Part shown: positions 49,775-59,166 of the stretch, piece by piece
Layout of the letters: each line of letters opens with the position of its first letter
How positions within the stretch are numbered: the stretch's first letter is position 1
Assembly: GCA_023664265.1 (NCBI GenBank)
Contig: JAMPFV010000004.1
Location: 1-64,000, forward strand
Direction: 5' to 3'
DNA: 64,000 nt
From: Roseburia sp.
Lineage (GTDB): Bacteria; Bacillota; Clostridia; Lachnospirales; Lachnospiraceae
Notes under the pieces: generated by a model
What the model saw: only the letters and a program-made list of their open reading frames with translations
What the model was told of the DNA's origin: nothing
The model's database searches: none
Program-made: the position numbers and the translations under genes

Positions 49775-50877
49775 CCTTGTCCTCTCTTTCCGCACTTTCG
49801 GATTTCTTCCATATAGGCAGCTACCACATATTTTCTGTCAAATTCTTTTTCCATCTTATTTCTTGCGTTTTTTCCCATTTGCTCCCGCTCCTCGCGAGGC
49901 AATTCTATAAATTTTCTGATCGCTTCCACCAACGCGTCACCATCACCGGGAGAGAAACCAAATCCCGTTCGACCGTCTTCAAATCCCTCCATACATCCGG
50001 GAATCCGGGATGCAAGCACCGGCCTGCCGTTTGCCGACGCTTCGAGTATGACATTCGACATTCCCTCGTGATAACTCGGCATCACTACAGCATCTGCTTC
50101 CTGATAATAAGGCAGGATGTTTTTCTCATATCCCGTTAATTCTAATATACCCTTTTTTTCGTATTCCTCCATGACAGTCTTGTAATCTTCTTCGCAATTT
50201 CCCACAATCTTAAACAAGGTCTCCGGATACTCTTTATGAATCACCCTTGCCGCATAAAGAAACTCCTCTATCCCTTTCTCTTTCATAACTCTGCCCACAT
50301 ACAGAAATATCATGCGATTCGCTCTATAAGGATAGTCCTTATAGCTGTGTCTGTCAAGGTTTACTCCGGATCCCGGCACAAGCCGTGTCCTTTTGCCGCA
50401 TATCTGAAATCTCTCAAACACTTCCCTGTTCCTGTTATTCTGAAAGAAAATACATTCCGCTTTTTTTAAAGCCATCCGATACAGGAATACGACAAATTTT
50501 TGTAATGCGCCCTCCTTTTCAAAAGCAGAGCCAAGCCCTGTAATATTTGCTATATATGGAATCTTTAAAATACGGCAACACAGATTTCCATAAATATTGG
50601 GTTTAATCGTATATGTGAGTGTCAAATCCGGTTTTATTCGGCGAAGCAGCCGCCAATACCTGCAAAACAGCCGAAGATCCCGTATCGGGTTCATCCCTCG
50701 TCTGTCTATGGGGGTATCATATATTTTACAGCCCTCCTGCGCAAGCTCAGGCGCTTTCTCCGCATCAGGCAGACTGAGATGCACTTCATATTCGTTCAAT
50801 AACGCCAACAGCAGCTCGTTTCGAAAATCATACAGTCCGCTCGCGGAATTTGCCAAAATCAATACTTTTTTCATCAT
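49771..50877 (-). CDS. GT4 family glycosyltransferase (PglA/CapM-like)
   Basis: A 368-residue GT-B enzyme. KVLILANSASGLYDFRNELL is the opening of PglA-like transferases that add the second sugar to the lipid carrier. MIFLYVGRVMKEKGIEEFLY, TLFKIVGNCEEDYK and PSYHEGMSNVILEASANGRP complete the donor domain, with both glutamates of E-x7-E. In Campylobacter PglA adds GalNAc to undecaprenyl-diphosphate-bacillosamine. Next to PglC/E/F-like genes a matching second step is a fair inference. AT-richer than its right-hand neighbours. ATGA overlaps on both sides. Confidence 0.87.
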   Translation of the reverse strand: MMKKVLILANSASGLYDFRNELLLALLNEYEVHLSLPDAEKAPELAQEGCKIYDTPIDRRGMNPIRDLRLFCRYWRLLRRIKPDLTLTYTIKPNIYGNLCCRILKIPYIANITGLGSAFEKEGALQKFVVFLYRMALKKAECIFFQNNRNREVFERFQICGKRTRLVPGSGVNLDRHSYKDYPYRANRMIFLYVGRVMKEKGIEEFLYAARVIHKEYPETLFKIVGNCEEDYKTVMEEYEKKGILELTGYEKNILPYYQEADAVVMPSYHEGMSNVILEASANGRPVLASRIPGCMEGFEDGRTGFGFSPGDGDALVEAIRKFIELPREEREQMGKNARNKMEKEFDRKYVVAAYMEEIRKCGKRGQG

Positions 50878-51839
50878 TTCTCATCAATAACCATTATTTC
50901 ATTATATTTCATCATAACCTTCCCGACTGCATAATCCCCGATATGTTTATCGTTGATTTTCCCTGAAAGATTATTTCTGATTAATGCCATGTGATTCGCA
51001 CCGCACGCATAAGCATGCGGATAGCCGCCTCCAAAACGCGGATTGACCTCGGAAAAATAATATGTGCCGGCTTTTTCAAAAATATCAATATCGATCTGTC
51101 CAATAAAACCGTTTTCCCGCACAAATGCTTCAATCTCATCAAAAAGCTTTTTATCAGCAAAAGATATGGCCTTATCGGTTTCGCCCGCACGCATAACCAG
51201 CTTTTTCTTTGTAAAAATCGACACTGTCTCCCTGCTGATCAGGTCAATATAAACATCCGCTCCGATTTCCTGTCCCGCCATGTATTCCTGTATAATCATT
51301 TCCTCGCCATGCGAAAACAAAAATCGTGCAGTTTCCATGTCATCGGCTCTCGCGATTTGAATACTTGCACTGCCTTTCATGGGCTTTACAAAAACAGGAA
51401 AATCAATCTCGCCCAACCCCATGTCGTGACAAAAATCCTCCATTGTTATATACGTTTTTGCACACGGATAGCCATGCTCCTTCATCCAGCAGTACAGTTC
51501 CCACTTATTCAAGGTACGCTCACACAGCTCATAATCAGAGCCTATAACCGTGACACCAATATTCCGAAATTCCTCCTTATGCTTTGCAATCAGAGAAAGT
51601 TCCGGGTCAATAAGCGACAGCACGCCTGTAATCTTCTCTTTTTCACAGATTTCATATATCACGTCAAGATAGCCGTCCTGTGTAATTCTCGGCACAATAT
51701 AGTGGGCGTCTCCTTCATAGAGTGCCGGAGCGTACGGACTGCAATCAGTACATATCACTCTGCCTTCCCCCGCAAACGCGGCCTTAAAATACCGGACAAC
51801 CATATCTCGTGTCCCACAGCTTAATATTAACAGATTCAT
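50874..51839 (-). CDS. ATP-grasp family enzyme (carbamoyl-phosphate-synthase-like)
   Basis: A 321-residue ATP-grasp ligase. The N-terminal NLLILSCGTRDMVVRYFKAA is a preATP-grasp fold. GVLSLIDPELSLIAKHKEEF and FPVFVKPMKGSASIQIAR (lysine and glycine loop), MIIQEYMAGQEIGADVYIDL and IDIFEKAGTYYFSEVNPRFG hold the magnesium ligands. ATP-grasp enzymes of this kind join a carboxylate to an amine. In glycan loci they are found next to PglE/EpsN-type aminotransferases. Here one may couple an amino acid to a sugar amine. Located between PglC-like and PglA-like genes, where an acetyltransferase (PglD) would be expected. Substrates unknown. Confidence 0.8.
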   Translation of the reverse strand: MNLLILSCGTRDMVVRYFKAAFAGEGRVICTDCSPYAPALYEGDAHYIVPRITQDGYLDVIYEICEKEKITGVLSLIDPELSLIAKHKEEFRNIGVTVIGSDYELCERTLNKWELYCWMKEHGYPCAKTYITMEDFCHDMGLGEIDFPVFVKPMKGSASIQIARADDMETARFLFSHGEEMIIQEYMAGQEIGADVYIDLISRETVSIFTKKKLVMRAGETDKAISFADKKLFDEIEAFVRENGFIGQIDIDIFEKAGTYYFSEVNPRFGGGYPHAYACGANHMALIRNNLSGKINDKHIGDYAVGKVMMKYNEIMVIDEK

Positions 51840-51842
51840 AAT

Positions 51843-52490
51843 CTACCCCTTATTATTTTCCATACTCGCGGCAGCAAGCTTCGCTCTCCTGATTTCTGCA
51901 AAGTTTCCCTCTGCCTTTGCAGTATCCACTGCAATATCCTCGTGAACAAGTATTTTGCGTATCGTCATAAAAAATATTTTTATATCCATGGAAAAGCTTA
52001 TGTTTCTGACATACTCCACATCCGTTGCAAAACGCGTGTCCCAGTCAAGAAGATTTCGACCGCGCACCTGCGCCAATCCCGTAAGTCCCGGGCGCACACT
52101 GTGTCTCAACCGCTCCTCGTCAGTATAATAAGGCAGATAACTGACCAGCAGCGGTCGCGGGCCAATCAGGCTCATATCCCCCTTTAGGATATTCCAAAGC
52201 TCCGGCAGCTCGTCGAGGCTCGTCGCGCGAAGCGCTTTTCCAAAGCGCGTAAGACGCACCTCATCCGGCAGAAGCGCTCCGCTCTCATCCCGCGCGTCCG
52301 TCATGGAACGGAATTTGCACAGCCTGAAGATGCGCTCCCGATATCCCGGACGCTCCTGCCGGAAGATCACGGGACTGCCGAGCTTCACCCGCACCAAAAT
52401 CGCCACGATCAGCAAGACCGGGCTCAGAACGACCAGCGCGGTAAACGATATGACAATATCCAACGCCCGCTTGATGTATTTGGAATACAT
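51843..52490 (-). CDS. PglC-like initiating sugar-1-phosphate transferase
   Basis: A 215-residue monotopic phosphoglycosyltransferase. One N-terminal re-entrant hydrophobic helix (RALDIVISFTALVVLSPVLL), then SPVIFRQERPGYRERIFRLC, FRSMTD, the catalytic Asp-Glu in ATSLDELPELWNILKGDMSL, IGPRPLL and RPGLTGLAQVRGR. The length is that of PglC/EpsL, without the extra spans of WbaP. It transfers a sugar-1-phosphate, probably the diamino sugar built by the two flanking enzymes, from UDP to undecaprenyl phosphate and so starts the glycan. It is the only initiating transferase seen in the window. Confidence 0.9.
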   Translation of the reverse strand: MYSKYIKRALDIVISFTALVVLSPVLLIVAILVRVKLGSPVIFRQERPGYRERIFRLCKFRSMTDARDESGALLPDEVRLTRFGKALRATSLDELPELWNILKGDMSLIGPRPLLVSYLPYYTDEERLRHSVRPGLTGLAQVRGRNLLDWDTRFATDVEYVRNISFSMDIKIFFMTIRKILVHEDIAVDTAKAEGNFAEIRRAKLAAASMENNKG

Positions 52491-52505
52491 ACAGGTCTCC
52501 TTTCT

Positions 52506-53648
52506 CTAAAACAGTCCCTTAACGATTCCGATAATCCTCTCCATGTCCTCATCCGTATTCTTAATGTCGCTCGGCAGACAGACGCCGCGATTAAAAATGT
52601 CCTCGCCCACGCTGACGTCGGATTCATTGTGATTGAAAAAGTCACAGCCTGCAAATACCGGCTGTAAGTGCATCGGCTTCCAAATCGGGCGCGACTCGAT
52701 ATTCTCCGCCTCAAGCGCGTCCATAAGCATCGTCGGCGTCACGCAGCAGCCTGCTTCCAGAGTAATGCATGAGAGCCAGTTGTTCGCGTCCCCCTCGGGA
52801 TTCATGGGATTCATGCGGATTGCCCCGTTATCCGCAAACGCAACCTTATATCTATCATATATTTTGTTCTTCAACGCTTTATGCTCATTCATGTGAAGCA
52901 GCTGTCCTCTGCCGATTCCCGCCACAATATTGCTCATTCTGTAATTGTATCCGATTTGGGAATGCTGATAGTGCCTCGCCGCATCCCGCGCCTGTGTGGA
53001 CAGCTTCCGCGCCTCCTTCACAAACGCCTCCTCCTTGGAGACCAGCATACCGCCGCCGGAGGTCGTGATAATCTTGTTGCCGTTAAAGGAATAGACGCCG
53101 ATGCGCCCAAAGGTGCCGGTGGAGATTCCGCTGTATGTAGAGCCGAGCGACTCCGCCGCGTCCTCCAGAATCGGCACCTGATGTCTGTCACAGATTTCCA
53201 TCAGCGCATCCAGCTTCGCGGGCGTCCCGTACAGATGCACCACCACGACCGCCTTAGGATGCGGATATTTCTCAAAGGCCCGCTCAAGCGCCTCCGGAGA
53301 CATATTCCAGGTATCCGGCTCCGCATCGATAAACACCGGCGTCGCGCCTTCGTACACAATCGGGTTGCAACTTGCCGAGAAGGTGAGGTCGGACACAAAT
53401 ACGATGTCGCCCCGCTTCACGCCCAGAAGCTTCAGTCCCAGATGAATCGCAGCCGTACCCGAATCGAGCGCCGCCGCGTAACCGCAGCCCGTATAGTCCG
53501 CCATCTCCGCCTCAAAGCCGTTCACGTTCGGCCCGAGCGGCGCGACCCAATTCGTCTCAAAGGCCTCCTGCACAAACCGCTGCTCATCGCCGTGCATCGT
53601 GGGCGAGGACAGATAAATCCGCTTGTTTTCCTTCACATTCTCTGACAT
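52506..53648 (-). CDS. PglE/EpsN-like UDP-4-keto-sugar aminotransferase (DegT/DnrJ/EryC1)
   Basis: A 380-residue PLP enzyme. IYLSSPTMHGDEQRFVQEAF is the typical EpsN/PglE start. GSGTAAIHLGL-like (ALDSGTAAIHLGLKLLGV), VHLYGTPAKLDAL, ILEDAAESLGSTYSG and the PLP-lysine segment YSFNGNKIITTSGGGML follow, then YRMSNIVAGIGRGQL. It should aminate the C4-keto group of the sugar made by the PglF-like dehydratase, using glutamate. The gene is 15 bases after that gene and 15 before the pglC-like gene: dehydratase, aminotransferase, initiating transferase, in pathway order. Confidence 0.9.
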   Translation of the reverse strand: MSENVKENKRIYLSSPTMHGDEQRFVQEAFETNWVAPLGPNVNGFEAEMADYTGCGYAAALDSGTAAIHLGLKLLGVKRGDIVFVSDLTFSASCNPIVYEGATPVFIDAEPDTWNMSPEALERAFEKYPHPKAVVVVHLYGTPAKLDALMEICDRHQVPILEDAAESLGSTYSGISTGTFGRIGVYSFNGNKIITTSGGGMLVSKEEAFVKEARKLSTQARDAARHYQHSQIGYNYRMSNIVAGIGRGQLLHMNEHKALKNKIYDRYKVAFADNGAIRMNPMNPEGDANNWLSCITLEAGCCVTPTMLMDALEAENIESRPIWKPMHLQPVFAGCDFFNHNESDVSVGEDIFNRGVCLPSDIKNTDEDMERIIGIVKGLF

Positions 53649-53663
53649 TGCAAAACCTCCCTT

Positions 53664-55532
53664 TCAATCCTCCATTGTCCTCTTCGGGACATATGTCGGC
53701 ACGATTTCCTGAAGCAGAGGACGCACATCCGCGCACTCATTCTCCACCGCCTGCTTCAGATTATTCAGCTGCACATAGAACCGCTTCTCGTCAAACTCTA
53801 TCGGCTGCCCGACATGAATCAGCTTATTCTCCGTATCCGTGAGCCCCTCCTCGTTCATCAGAAGCTCCTCATAAAGCTTCTCGCCCGGACGCAGCCCCGT
53901 AAATTCTATCTTGATATCCTCATCCGGCTTATAGCCCGACAGGCGAATCAGATTTTTCGCCAAGTCCAAAATCTTCACCGGCTCCCCCATATCAAGGACA
54001 AAGATTTCCCCGCCCTTGGCATAGACGCCCGCCTGCAGTACCAGCGAGACAGCCTCCGGAATGGTCATAAAGTAGCGTATGATATCCGGGTGCGTCACCG
54101 TCACCGGGCCGCCCGCCGCAATCTGCTTCTTAAACAGCGGAATCACGCTCCCGTTGCTCCCCAGCACGTTGCCGAAGCGCACCGCCACAAACTCCGTATC
54201 ATAATGACGGTTGTAAGTCTGAATGATCATCTCACAGATACGCTTGCTGGCTCCCATGATATTCGTGGGATTCACCGCCTTGTCCGTGGAAATCAGCACA
54301 AACTTCTTAACGCCGTTCTGCACCGCGGCCTGCGCGGTCTTCCACGTCCCGAAGACATTGTTCTTGATAGCCTCGTTCGGACTGACCTCCATCAGGGGCA
54401 CATGCTTGTGCGCCGCCGCGTGGTAGATGACATCCGGACGGTATTCCTGCATAATGCTGTTCATGCGCTTTGTGTTCCGCACGGAAGCAATCAGCACAAT
54501 CAAATCCAGATTCGGATACTTATACCTCAGCTCCTGCTGTATCTCATAGGCGCTGTTCTCATAGATATCAACAATAATCAGCCGCGCGGGCTGATGCCCC
54601 GCAAGCTGTCTGCAAAGCTCGCTCCCGATGGAGCCGCCCCCGCCGGTCACCATAACGGTTTTGCCGCGCACCTCATTTAAGATGGACTCCAAATCCACCT
54701 TGATCGGATCCCGGCCCAACAGATCCTCGACGTCCACATTCCTCAGCTTGCTGACCTTCACCTCTCCGTTTACGAGCTGATAGATACCCGGCAGGGTGCG
54801 CAGCTTGCAGCTTGTCTCCTTGCATATCTCCACGAGCGCACGCATGGTCGGGCGGCTCGCGGAGGGAATCGCGATAATAATCTCGTCGATGCCGTAGAGC
54901 GCCGCGTACTCGACAATCCGGTCCCTGCCGCCGACAATCTTGATTCCCTGTATGAATCTGCCCCATTTACTCTCATTGTCGTCAATGATGCATTTGATTG
55001 TCATCGTGCTGTAGTTGCTGTTTGTAATCTCCTTGATAACCGTGTTGCCCGCGTCCCCCGCGCCGATGATCATCACGCGGGTGCCGTTCTTCCGGTTCTG
55101 GCGCTTGTGCACGATTCCGCGCATGATTCTGTACGAAAATCTACTGCCTGTCGTGATGACCGTCAGCACCATCGCGTACATGAAATAATAGCTCCTCGGA
55201 ATCTCATACCGCAAAAGCTTCATTCCGAAAAAGTTCAAAACCGCGCACAGAAAACACGCGGCCACGATATTCTGCACCTCCGTGGGTCCCGCAAACGCCC
55301 ACAGGCTGTGATACAGGCGGAACAGATAAAACACGATCAGCGTGATTACCACATTCACCGCCATAAAATCCCAAGCCGACGTCAAATACACGTCCGGAAT
55401 ATCGGAGTATTTCAGCTCGAATCGTATCCACAGAGGGATGATGCCCGACACGCATACCGTCATAATATCAATTAACACCAGCACCATTCTTCTCTGTAAA
55501 AGCTGAGTATTCACACGGTTTAACAGCCTCAT
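53664..55532 (-). CDS. PglF/WbpM-like membrane-bound UDP-GlcNAc 4,6-dehydratase
   Basis: A 622-residue CapD-family protein. Four N-terminal membrane spans (about 15-125), a CoA-binding-like Rossmann domain (MIIGAGDAGNTVIKEI, near 150) and the catalytic domain starting at TVMVTGGGGSIGSELCRQL (near 292). VLISTDKAVNPTNIMGASK shows Met where most short-chain dehydrogenases have Tyr, as in the PglF/WbpM group. It makes the UDP-4-keto-6-deoxy-HexNAc that the next gene product aminates, at the inner face of the membrane. Length and spans match full-size PglF-type enzymes. Confidence 0.9.
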   Translation of the reverse strand: MRLLNRVNTQLLQRRMVLVLIDIMTVCVSGIIPLWIRFELKYSDIPDVYLTSAWDFMAVNVVITLIVFYLFRLYHSLWAFAGPTEVQNIVAACFLCAVLNFFGMKLLRYEIPRSYYFMYAMVLTVITTGSRFSYRIMRGIVHKRQNRKNGTRVMIIGAGDAGNTVIKEITNSNYSTMTIKCIIDDNESKWGRFIQGIKIVGGRDRIVEYAALYGIDEIIIAIPSASRPTMRALVEICKETSCKLRTLPGIYQLVNGEVKVSKLRNVDVEDLLGRDPIKVDLESILNEVRGKTVMVTGGGGSIGSELCRQLAGHQPARLIIVDIYENSAYEIQQELRYKYPNLDLIVLIASVRNTKRMNSIMQEYRPDVIYHAAAHKHVPLMEVSPNEAIKNNVFGTWKTAQAAVQNGVKKFVLISTDKAVNPTNIMGASKRICEMIIQTYNRHYDTEFVAVRFGNVLGSNGSVIPLFKKQIAAGGPVTVTHPDIIRYFMTIPEAVSLVLQAGVYAKGGEIFVLDMGEPVKILDLAKNLIRLSGYKPDEDIKIEFTGLRPGEKLYEELLMNEEGLTDTENKLIHVGQPIEFDEKRFYVQLNNLKQAVENECADVRPLLQEIVPTYVPKRTMED

Positions 55533-55571
55533 ACTATCTAACTTGCCTTCCTTCTGCCTCCTCGGGCAATA

Positions 55572-58133
55572 CTATTGGCGCAGGAAAAGCACCTGCAATA
55601 TCAAAAAACAGAAGCCTGCCGGAATACAGGGGTGAAACGCCCATTCCGTAAGACTGACAGCGCCAAAAACAATCACCAGCGCAAACGGCACCATGAAAAT
55701 GCCGTATTGTCTGCCCTGTGTCACGACAAGCCTCGCGGCGCTCCACAGCGACAGCGCGCATATGGATAAAAATACCATCCCTGCTATCATACCAAAATTA
55801 TAGGCAACCTGCAAATAGGAATTGTGCGCGTGTCCATGATCCTCTCCCGTGTCGTTCAACAGCCCCATTCCCGGGTGCCCCTTCAGCTCCAGCGCCTTGA
55901 AATAATCCCTGAAAATCTCAAAACGGCCGTTGGAGACGTCACGCCCCGCCTCCGGCGCGGCGCCCTCCGGGTCGTCCGCCGCCCGATTCATCTGCATTCC
56001 CGCAAAGTCCTCTCCGGTGTAGGCCAACAACCCCTGCTCCTCCACACTGATACCGTTGAAGGCCTCTTCCTCCTCGGGGGCCTCATATCCGAACCGCCCC
56101 AAAAGCACGGAAAAAAAATGCTCCACCGTCATGTACAGTCCCGAATCGATTCGGTCTCCCTTGCGCACCGTATGGCTCGAATCCTCCCGCTCGATTTCAT
56201 ATTGAATCGGGTCGTCGGCTATCGCGGGAACCGACCTTACCGTGCTGAATACCACCGGGAAGCACATCAACACTGCCGCCGCAAACATGCCAAGCTCCCG
56301 CAGGACTCTCCGAGGCCGCTTTCGGTAGGTTACCGCCGCCAGTCCCACAATTGCCACCACCGTAATCCCCATCGTGAGGAAGGCCGTCCGCGACACGGTA
56401 AGCAGGATAAAGCTGATGGCGCACGCCGCCAGTGAGAGCTCATAAAAGCATCTGCGCAGCATATGTCCGCCGTCCTTGAGCTTTCCGTACAGCTTCCCCA
56501 GCGCCGCCCCCAACACCACCGCCATGTACATGCCGGTGCAGGCGACCGTGTGAAACAGCGCCCCATAGCGCGTCCAATAATGGTACGGCCTGTGATGCAG
56601 GCTGAACAGAACGACAAGCCCGAAACTCAGCAGAATCCCGTCGGTAAAATTCTTCAGGAACCGGCTTTTCGCAGCCGGCATCATTCTGAGGAAAAACATT
56701 GCCAAAAACGGCAAAACCGCGGTGAACACCCACACCTTCTCAAAGCGGTAGCACCACATAAACAGCGCAAAAACCACCCACAGCGCGCCGTATACCACCT
56801 GTGGGACATGTTCTGCAGCCGCAGCCCTCATCAACGCAAGGCTGCCCCTGCCGACCCGTATCTGTAATAAAATATTGAGTATCAAAAGCCCCCAGGCCGC
56901 CACCACACCGCAGGTAAGCTTCGCAAGCATCTGCGTTTGCTCATCCCCCGTGACGCCGCCGCAGTACAGAATCGCGCCGATTGTACCCGCGGCAAGCCAG
57001 ATTGCGTTCAGCCGGTTCAGAAGCTGCCGCTCACTGAACGTCATCAGGAACGCGATCGCGAGGAAAATCAGCATCCATCGGGTGTTTTTCATATGGTCAT
57101 ATTCCCTCTGCGCATTCACATACTGACAAAGCGCGTAAAATAAAAAGCCAAAGCTCACCGTCTGTATATAATTGCGCCACTGGAAGGAAAATTGCCTCCC
57201 CACCGAAGCCTGTACCGTCTTGGGCTTCTTAGGATAGAAAAAAGGCAGCCACAGCGCCCCCATCACCCACAGACCCGCCGCCGGAACGGCAACCGCAAAA
57301 AACAGCCTGTCCCAAAGTCCGCCGCCGAATTTATTCCACACCACACAGAACAGAAACAGGAACACCATGCCGGCGCCCGCAAGCACGCTTCCCGCCACCC
57401 GCGCGTACCGGTCAATCACGCCCGCATAGTCCGAGAGCTCCCTATCGTAATAATACAGTCCCAGCATGACAAGCGCATACAGCGCCGCCGTCACCGCGAG
57501 AATCAGCGCATAGCGGAGCAGGATTCCCCCTGCCGACAACGGCTCGGAGTAGTCAAAGTCCGCAATCAGGCAGACCTCGTCATTGATGATGCCGTCAATA
57601 TAGAGCGTGCTGTTTTCCACCTGTCCGAGCGCCCCCCTGTCCGCAACCGGAAGCTCAATATAGTCCACGCATTCCTCCGGGACAAGGATTTCATAGTAGT
57701 AAGCCCGATCCGTCTCCACATCCATATCGACGGATGCCCTCAGATACCCGTCCTTCTCCATTCTCCTACAGCTGTACTCCTCCTCGTAAATACAGGAAAA
57801 GCCGTCATTGTAGAGCCGAAACCATATCGTCTCCGTGACCGTCTGCTCCAGCATCACCTTACAGTTCAGATACAGCACGATCCCGTCCAGATGCTCCCGC
57901 GTAAAATATACCGTCTGCAGCTTCTTATCCTGCGCCGTAAAGGCCTCCCCGACAAGCTCCCCGCGCGCGTCCGCGGAAACCGCCTGCTGCCTTGACACCT
58001 CATGAGTCCGGGGAATTCCCATGGGATACACTCTGACGAGCAGAATAAAGGCCAGCGTCGCCATCAGTATCTGTATGTTCGCATTTCTTTTCACATGCTT
58101 TTGATCCGACAATATCTCTCTTAAAAATTCCAA
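55572..58133 (-). CDS. O-antigen ligase/polymerase family membrane protein (Wzy_C type)
   Basis: An 853-residue polytopic protein with a first span near residue 25, a 150-residue outside domain, then about 12 spans. The motif HGHAHNSYLQVAYNFGM in the last large loop carries the histidine/asparagine signature of the WaaL/Wzy family, preceded by FEIFRDYFKALELKGHPGMG. It probably polymerises or transfers the finished chain on the outer face. The start at 58133 is TTG, with AGGGAACAGGC ahead of it. No good ATG exists before residue 24, so the start is uncertain. It is much larger than the polymerase-like protein at 867. Confidence 0.76.
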   Translation of the reverse strand: MEFLREILSDQKHVKRNANIQILMATLAFILLVRVYPMGIPRTHEVSRQQAVSADARGELVGEAFTAQDKKLQTVYFTREHLDGIVLYLNCKVMLEQTVTETIWFRLYNDGFSCIYEEEYSCRRMEKDGYLRASVDMDVETDRAYYYEILVPEECVDYIELPVADRGALGQVENSTLYIDGIINDEVCLIADFDYSEPLSAGGILLRYALILAVTAALYALVMLGLYYYDRELSDYAGVIDRYARVAGSVLAGAGMVFLFLFCVVWNKFGGGLWDRLFFAVAVPAAGLWVMGALWLPFFYPKKPKTVQASVGRQFSFQWRNYIQTVSFGFLFYALCQYVNAQREYDHMKNTRWMLIFLAIAFLMTFSERQLLNRLNAIWLAAGTIGAILYCGGVTGDEQTQMLAKLTCGVVAAWGLLILNILLQIRVGRGSLALMRAAAAEHVPQVVYGALWVVFALFMWCYRFEKVWVFTAVLPFLAMFFLRMMPAAKSRFLKNFTDGILLSFGLVVLFSLHHRPYHYWTRYGALFHTVACTGMYMAVVLGAALGKLYGKLKDGGHMLRRCFYELSLAACAISFILLTVSRTAFLTMGITVVAIVGLAAVTYRKRPRRVLRELGMFAAAVLMCFPVVFSTVRSVPAIADDPIQYEIEREDSSHTVRKGDRIDSGLYMTVEHFFSVLLGRFGYEAPEEEEAFNGISVEEQGLLAYTGEDFAGMQMNRAADDPEGAAPEAGRDVSNGRFEIFRDYFKALELKGHPGMGLLNDTGEDHGHAHNSYLQVAYNFGMIAGMVFLSICALSLWSAARLVVTQGRQYGIFMVPFALVIVFGAVSLTEWAFHPCIPAGFCFLILQVLFLRQ

Positions 58134-58182
58134 GCCTGTTCCCTGCTCTTTCCCAACCTGATTGTCTCACGCTGTCTGAGTG

Positions 58183-59166
58183 TCACTCCGTCTGAGCCGC
58201 GTCTCCATGCCGCTCCGCCTCCCGGGCTTCCGCGCCGCTTCCCCCGCAAATCGTCTCCCGAATCACATACTGCGGGGAATTGTTGATGCTGATATAGATT
58301 CGCCCCACATACTCCCCGATCAGTCCGAGCATGACCATCAGCATCCCGCCGATGAACACGAGCGCCGCCATCAGAGAGCTGAATCCAAGCGGCACGTCCG
58401 GCCTCACAAACTTCTTGATAATCGTGTAAATCCCGTATAAAAATCCGGCTCCCGCAAACACCGCTCCCGTCACCGTGGCGATTCGAAGCGGCAGGATGGA
58501 AAACGCGGTAAACCCGTTGAACCAAAGCCCCAGCAGCTTTTTCATCGTGTAGCCCGAGGCGCCGATTTCACGGCTGCGGTGCTTCACGGGCACGTTTGAA
58601 ATATTTCCCGTCGCGCGCAGCACCAGCCCGATGACATACGGATAGCTGTTCTCATATTCCAGCATGCTGTCCACCACAAACCGCCTTGCCGCAAAATAGC
58701 TGGTAACGCGCAGCTCCTTGGGCTTTCCGAGCATCATCCGCGTCATCAGGTCGTTCATCCGGGTGCCGAAATTGCGGAACGCGCTGTGCTTCTTGGAATC
58801 ATAGCTCGCATAGACGACGTCCCGTCCGTTCTCAAGCTCCTTTATCAGACCGCCCACCTCGTCGGCCGGCGTCTGTCCGTCGTCGTCCAGACACACCACA
58901 ATGTCTCCGTCCGACCGGCGCAGCCCCGCCATCAGCGCCGCGTGCTGCCCGAAATTCTTCGCCAAATCAACGCCCGTAATGTTGTCATATTTCCCGCAAA
59001 GCCGCTCTATAACCGCAAACGTTCCGTCCGGCGAGCAGTCGTTTACCAGAAATATATTGTATTCATAAGCCGTCATTCCCCGCATGGTGTCCCTGATTTC
59101 CTCCACAACCGCCTCCAGCGTTTTCTCGCTTCTGTAGCATGGAATGACAAAACTGATCTTGCTCAT
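58183..59166 (-). CDS. Polyprenyl-phosphate GT2 glycosyltransferase (DPM1/GtrB/ArnC-like), second copy
   Basis: A 327-residue protein. KISFVIPCYRSEKTLEAVVE, FLVNDCSPDGTFAVIERLCG, VCLDDDGQTPADEVGGLIKE, then two C-terminal spans and EYVGRIYISINNSPQYVIRE. Same family as the 19157 gene but clearly different in sequence, so it may load a different sugar. FAARRFVVDSMLEYENSYPY is typical of ArnC-like members. The ATG overlaps the GNAT stop (ATGA). Its product could feed the membrane proteins at 59776 or 62940. The sugar donor is unknown. Confidence 0.86.
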   Translation of the reverse strand: MSKISFVIPCYRSEKTLEAVVEEIRDTMRGMTAYEYNIFLVNDCSPDGTFAVIERLCGKYDNITGVDLAKNFGQHAALMAGLRRSDGDIVVCLDDDGQTPADEVGGLIKELENGRDVVYASYDSKKHSAFRNFGTRMNDLMTRMMLGKPKELRVTSYFAARRFVVDSMLEYENSYPYVIGLVLRATGNISNVPVKHRSREIGASGYTMKKLLGLWFNGFTAFSILPLRIATVTGAVFAGAGFLYGIYTIIKKFVRPDVPLGFSSLMAALVFIGGMLMVMLGLIGEYVGRIYISINNSPQYVIRETICGGSGAEAREAERHGDAAQTE

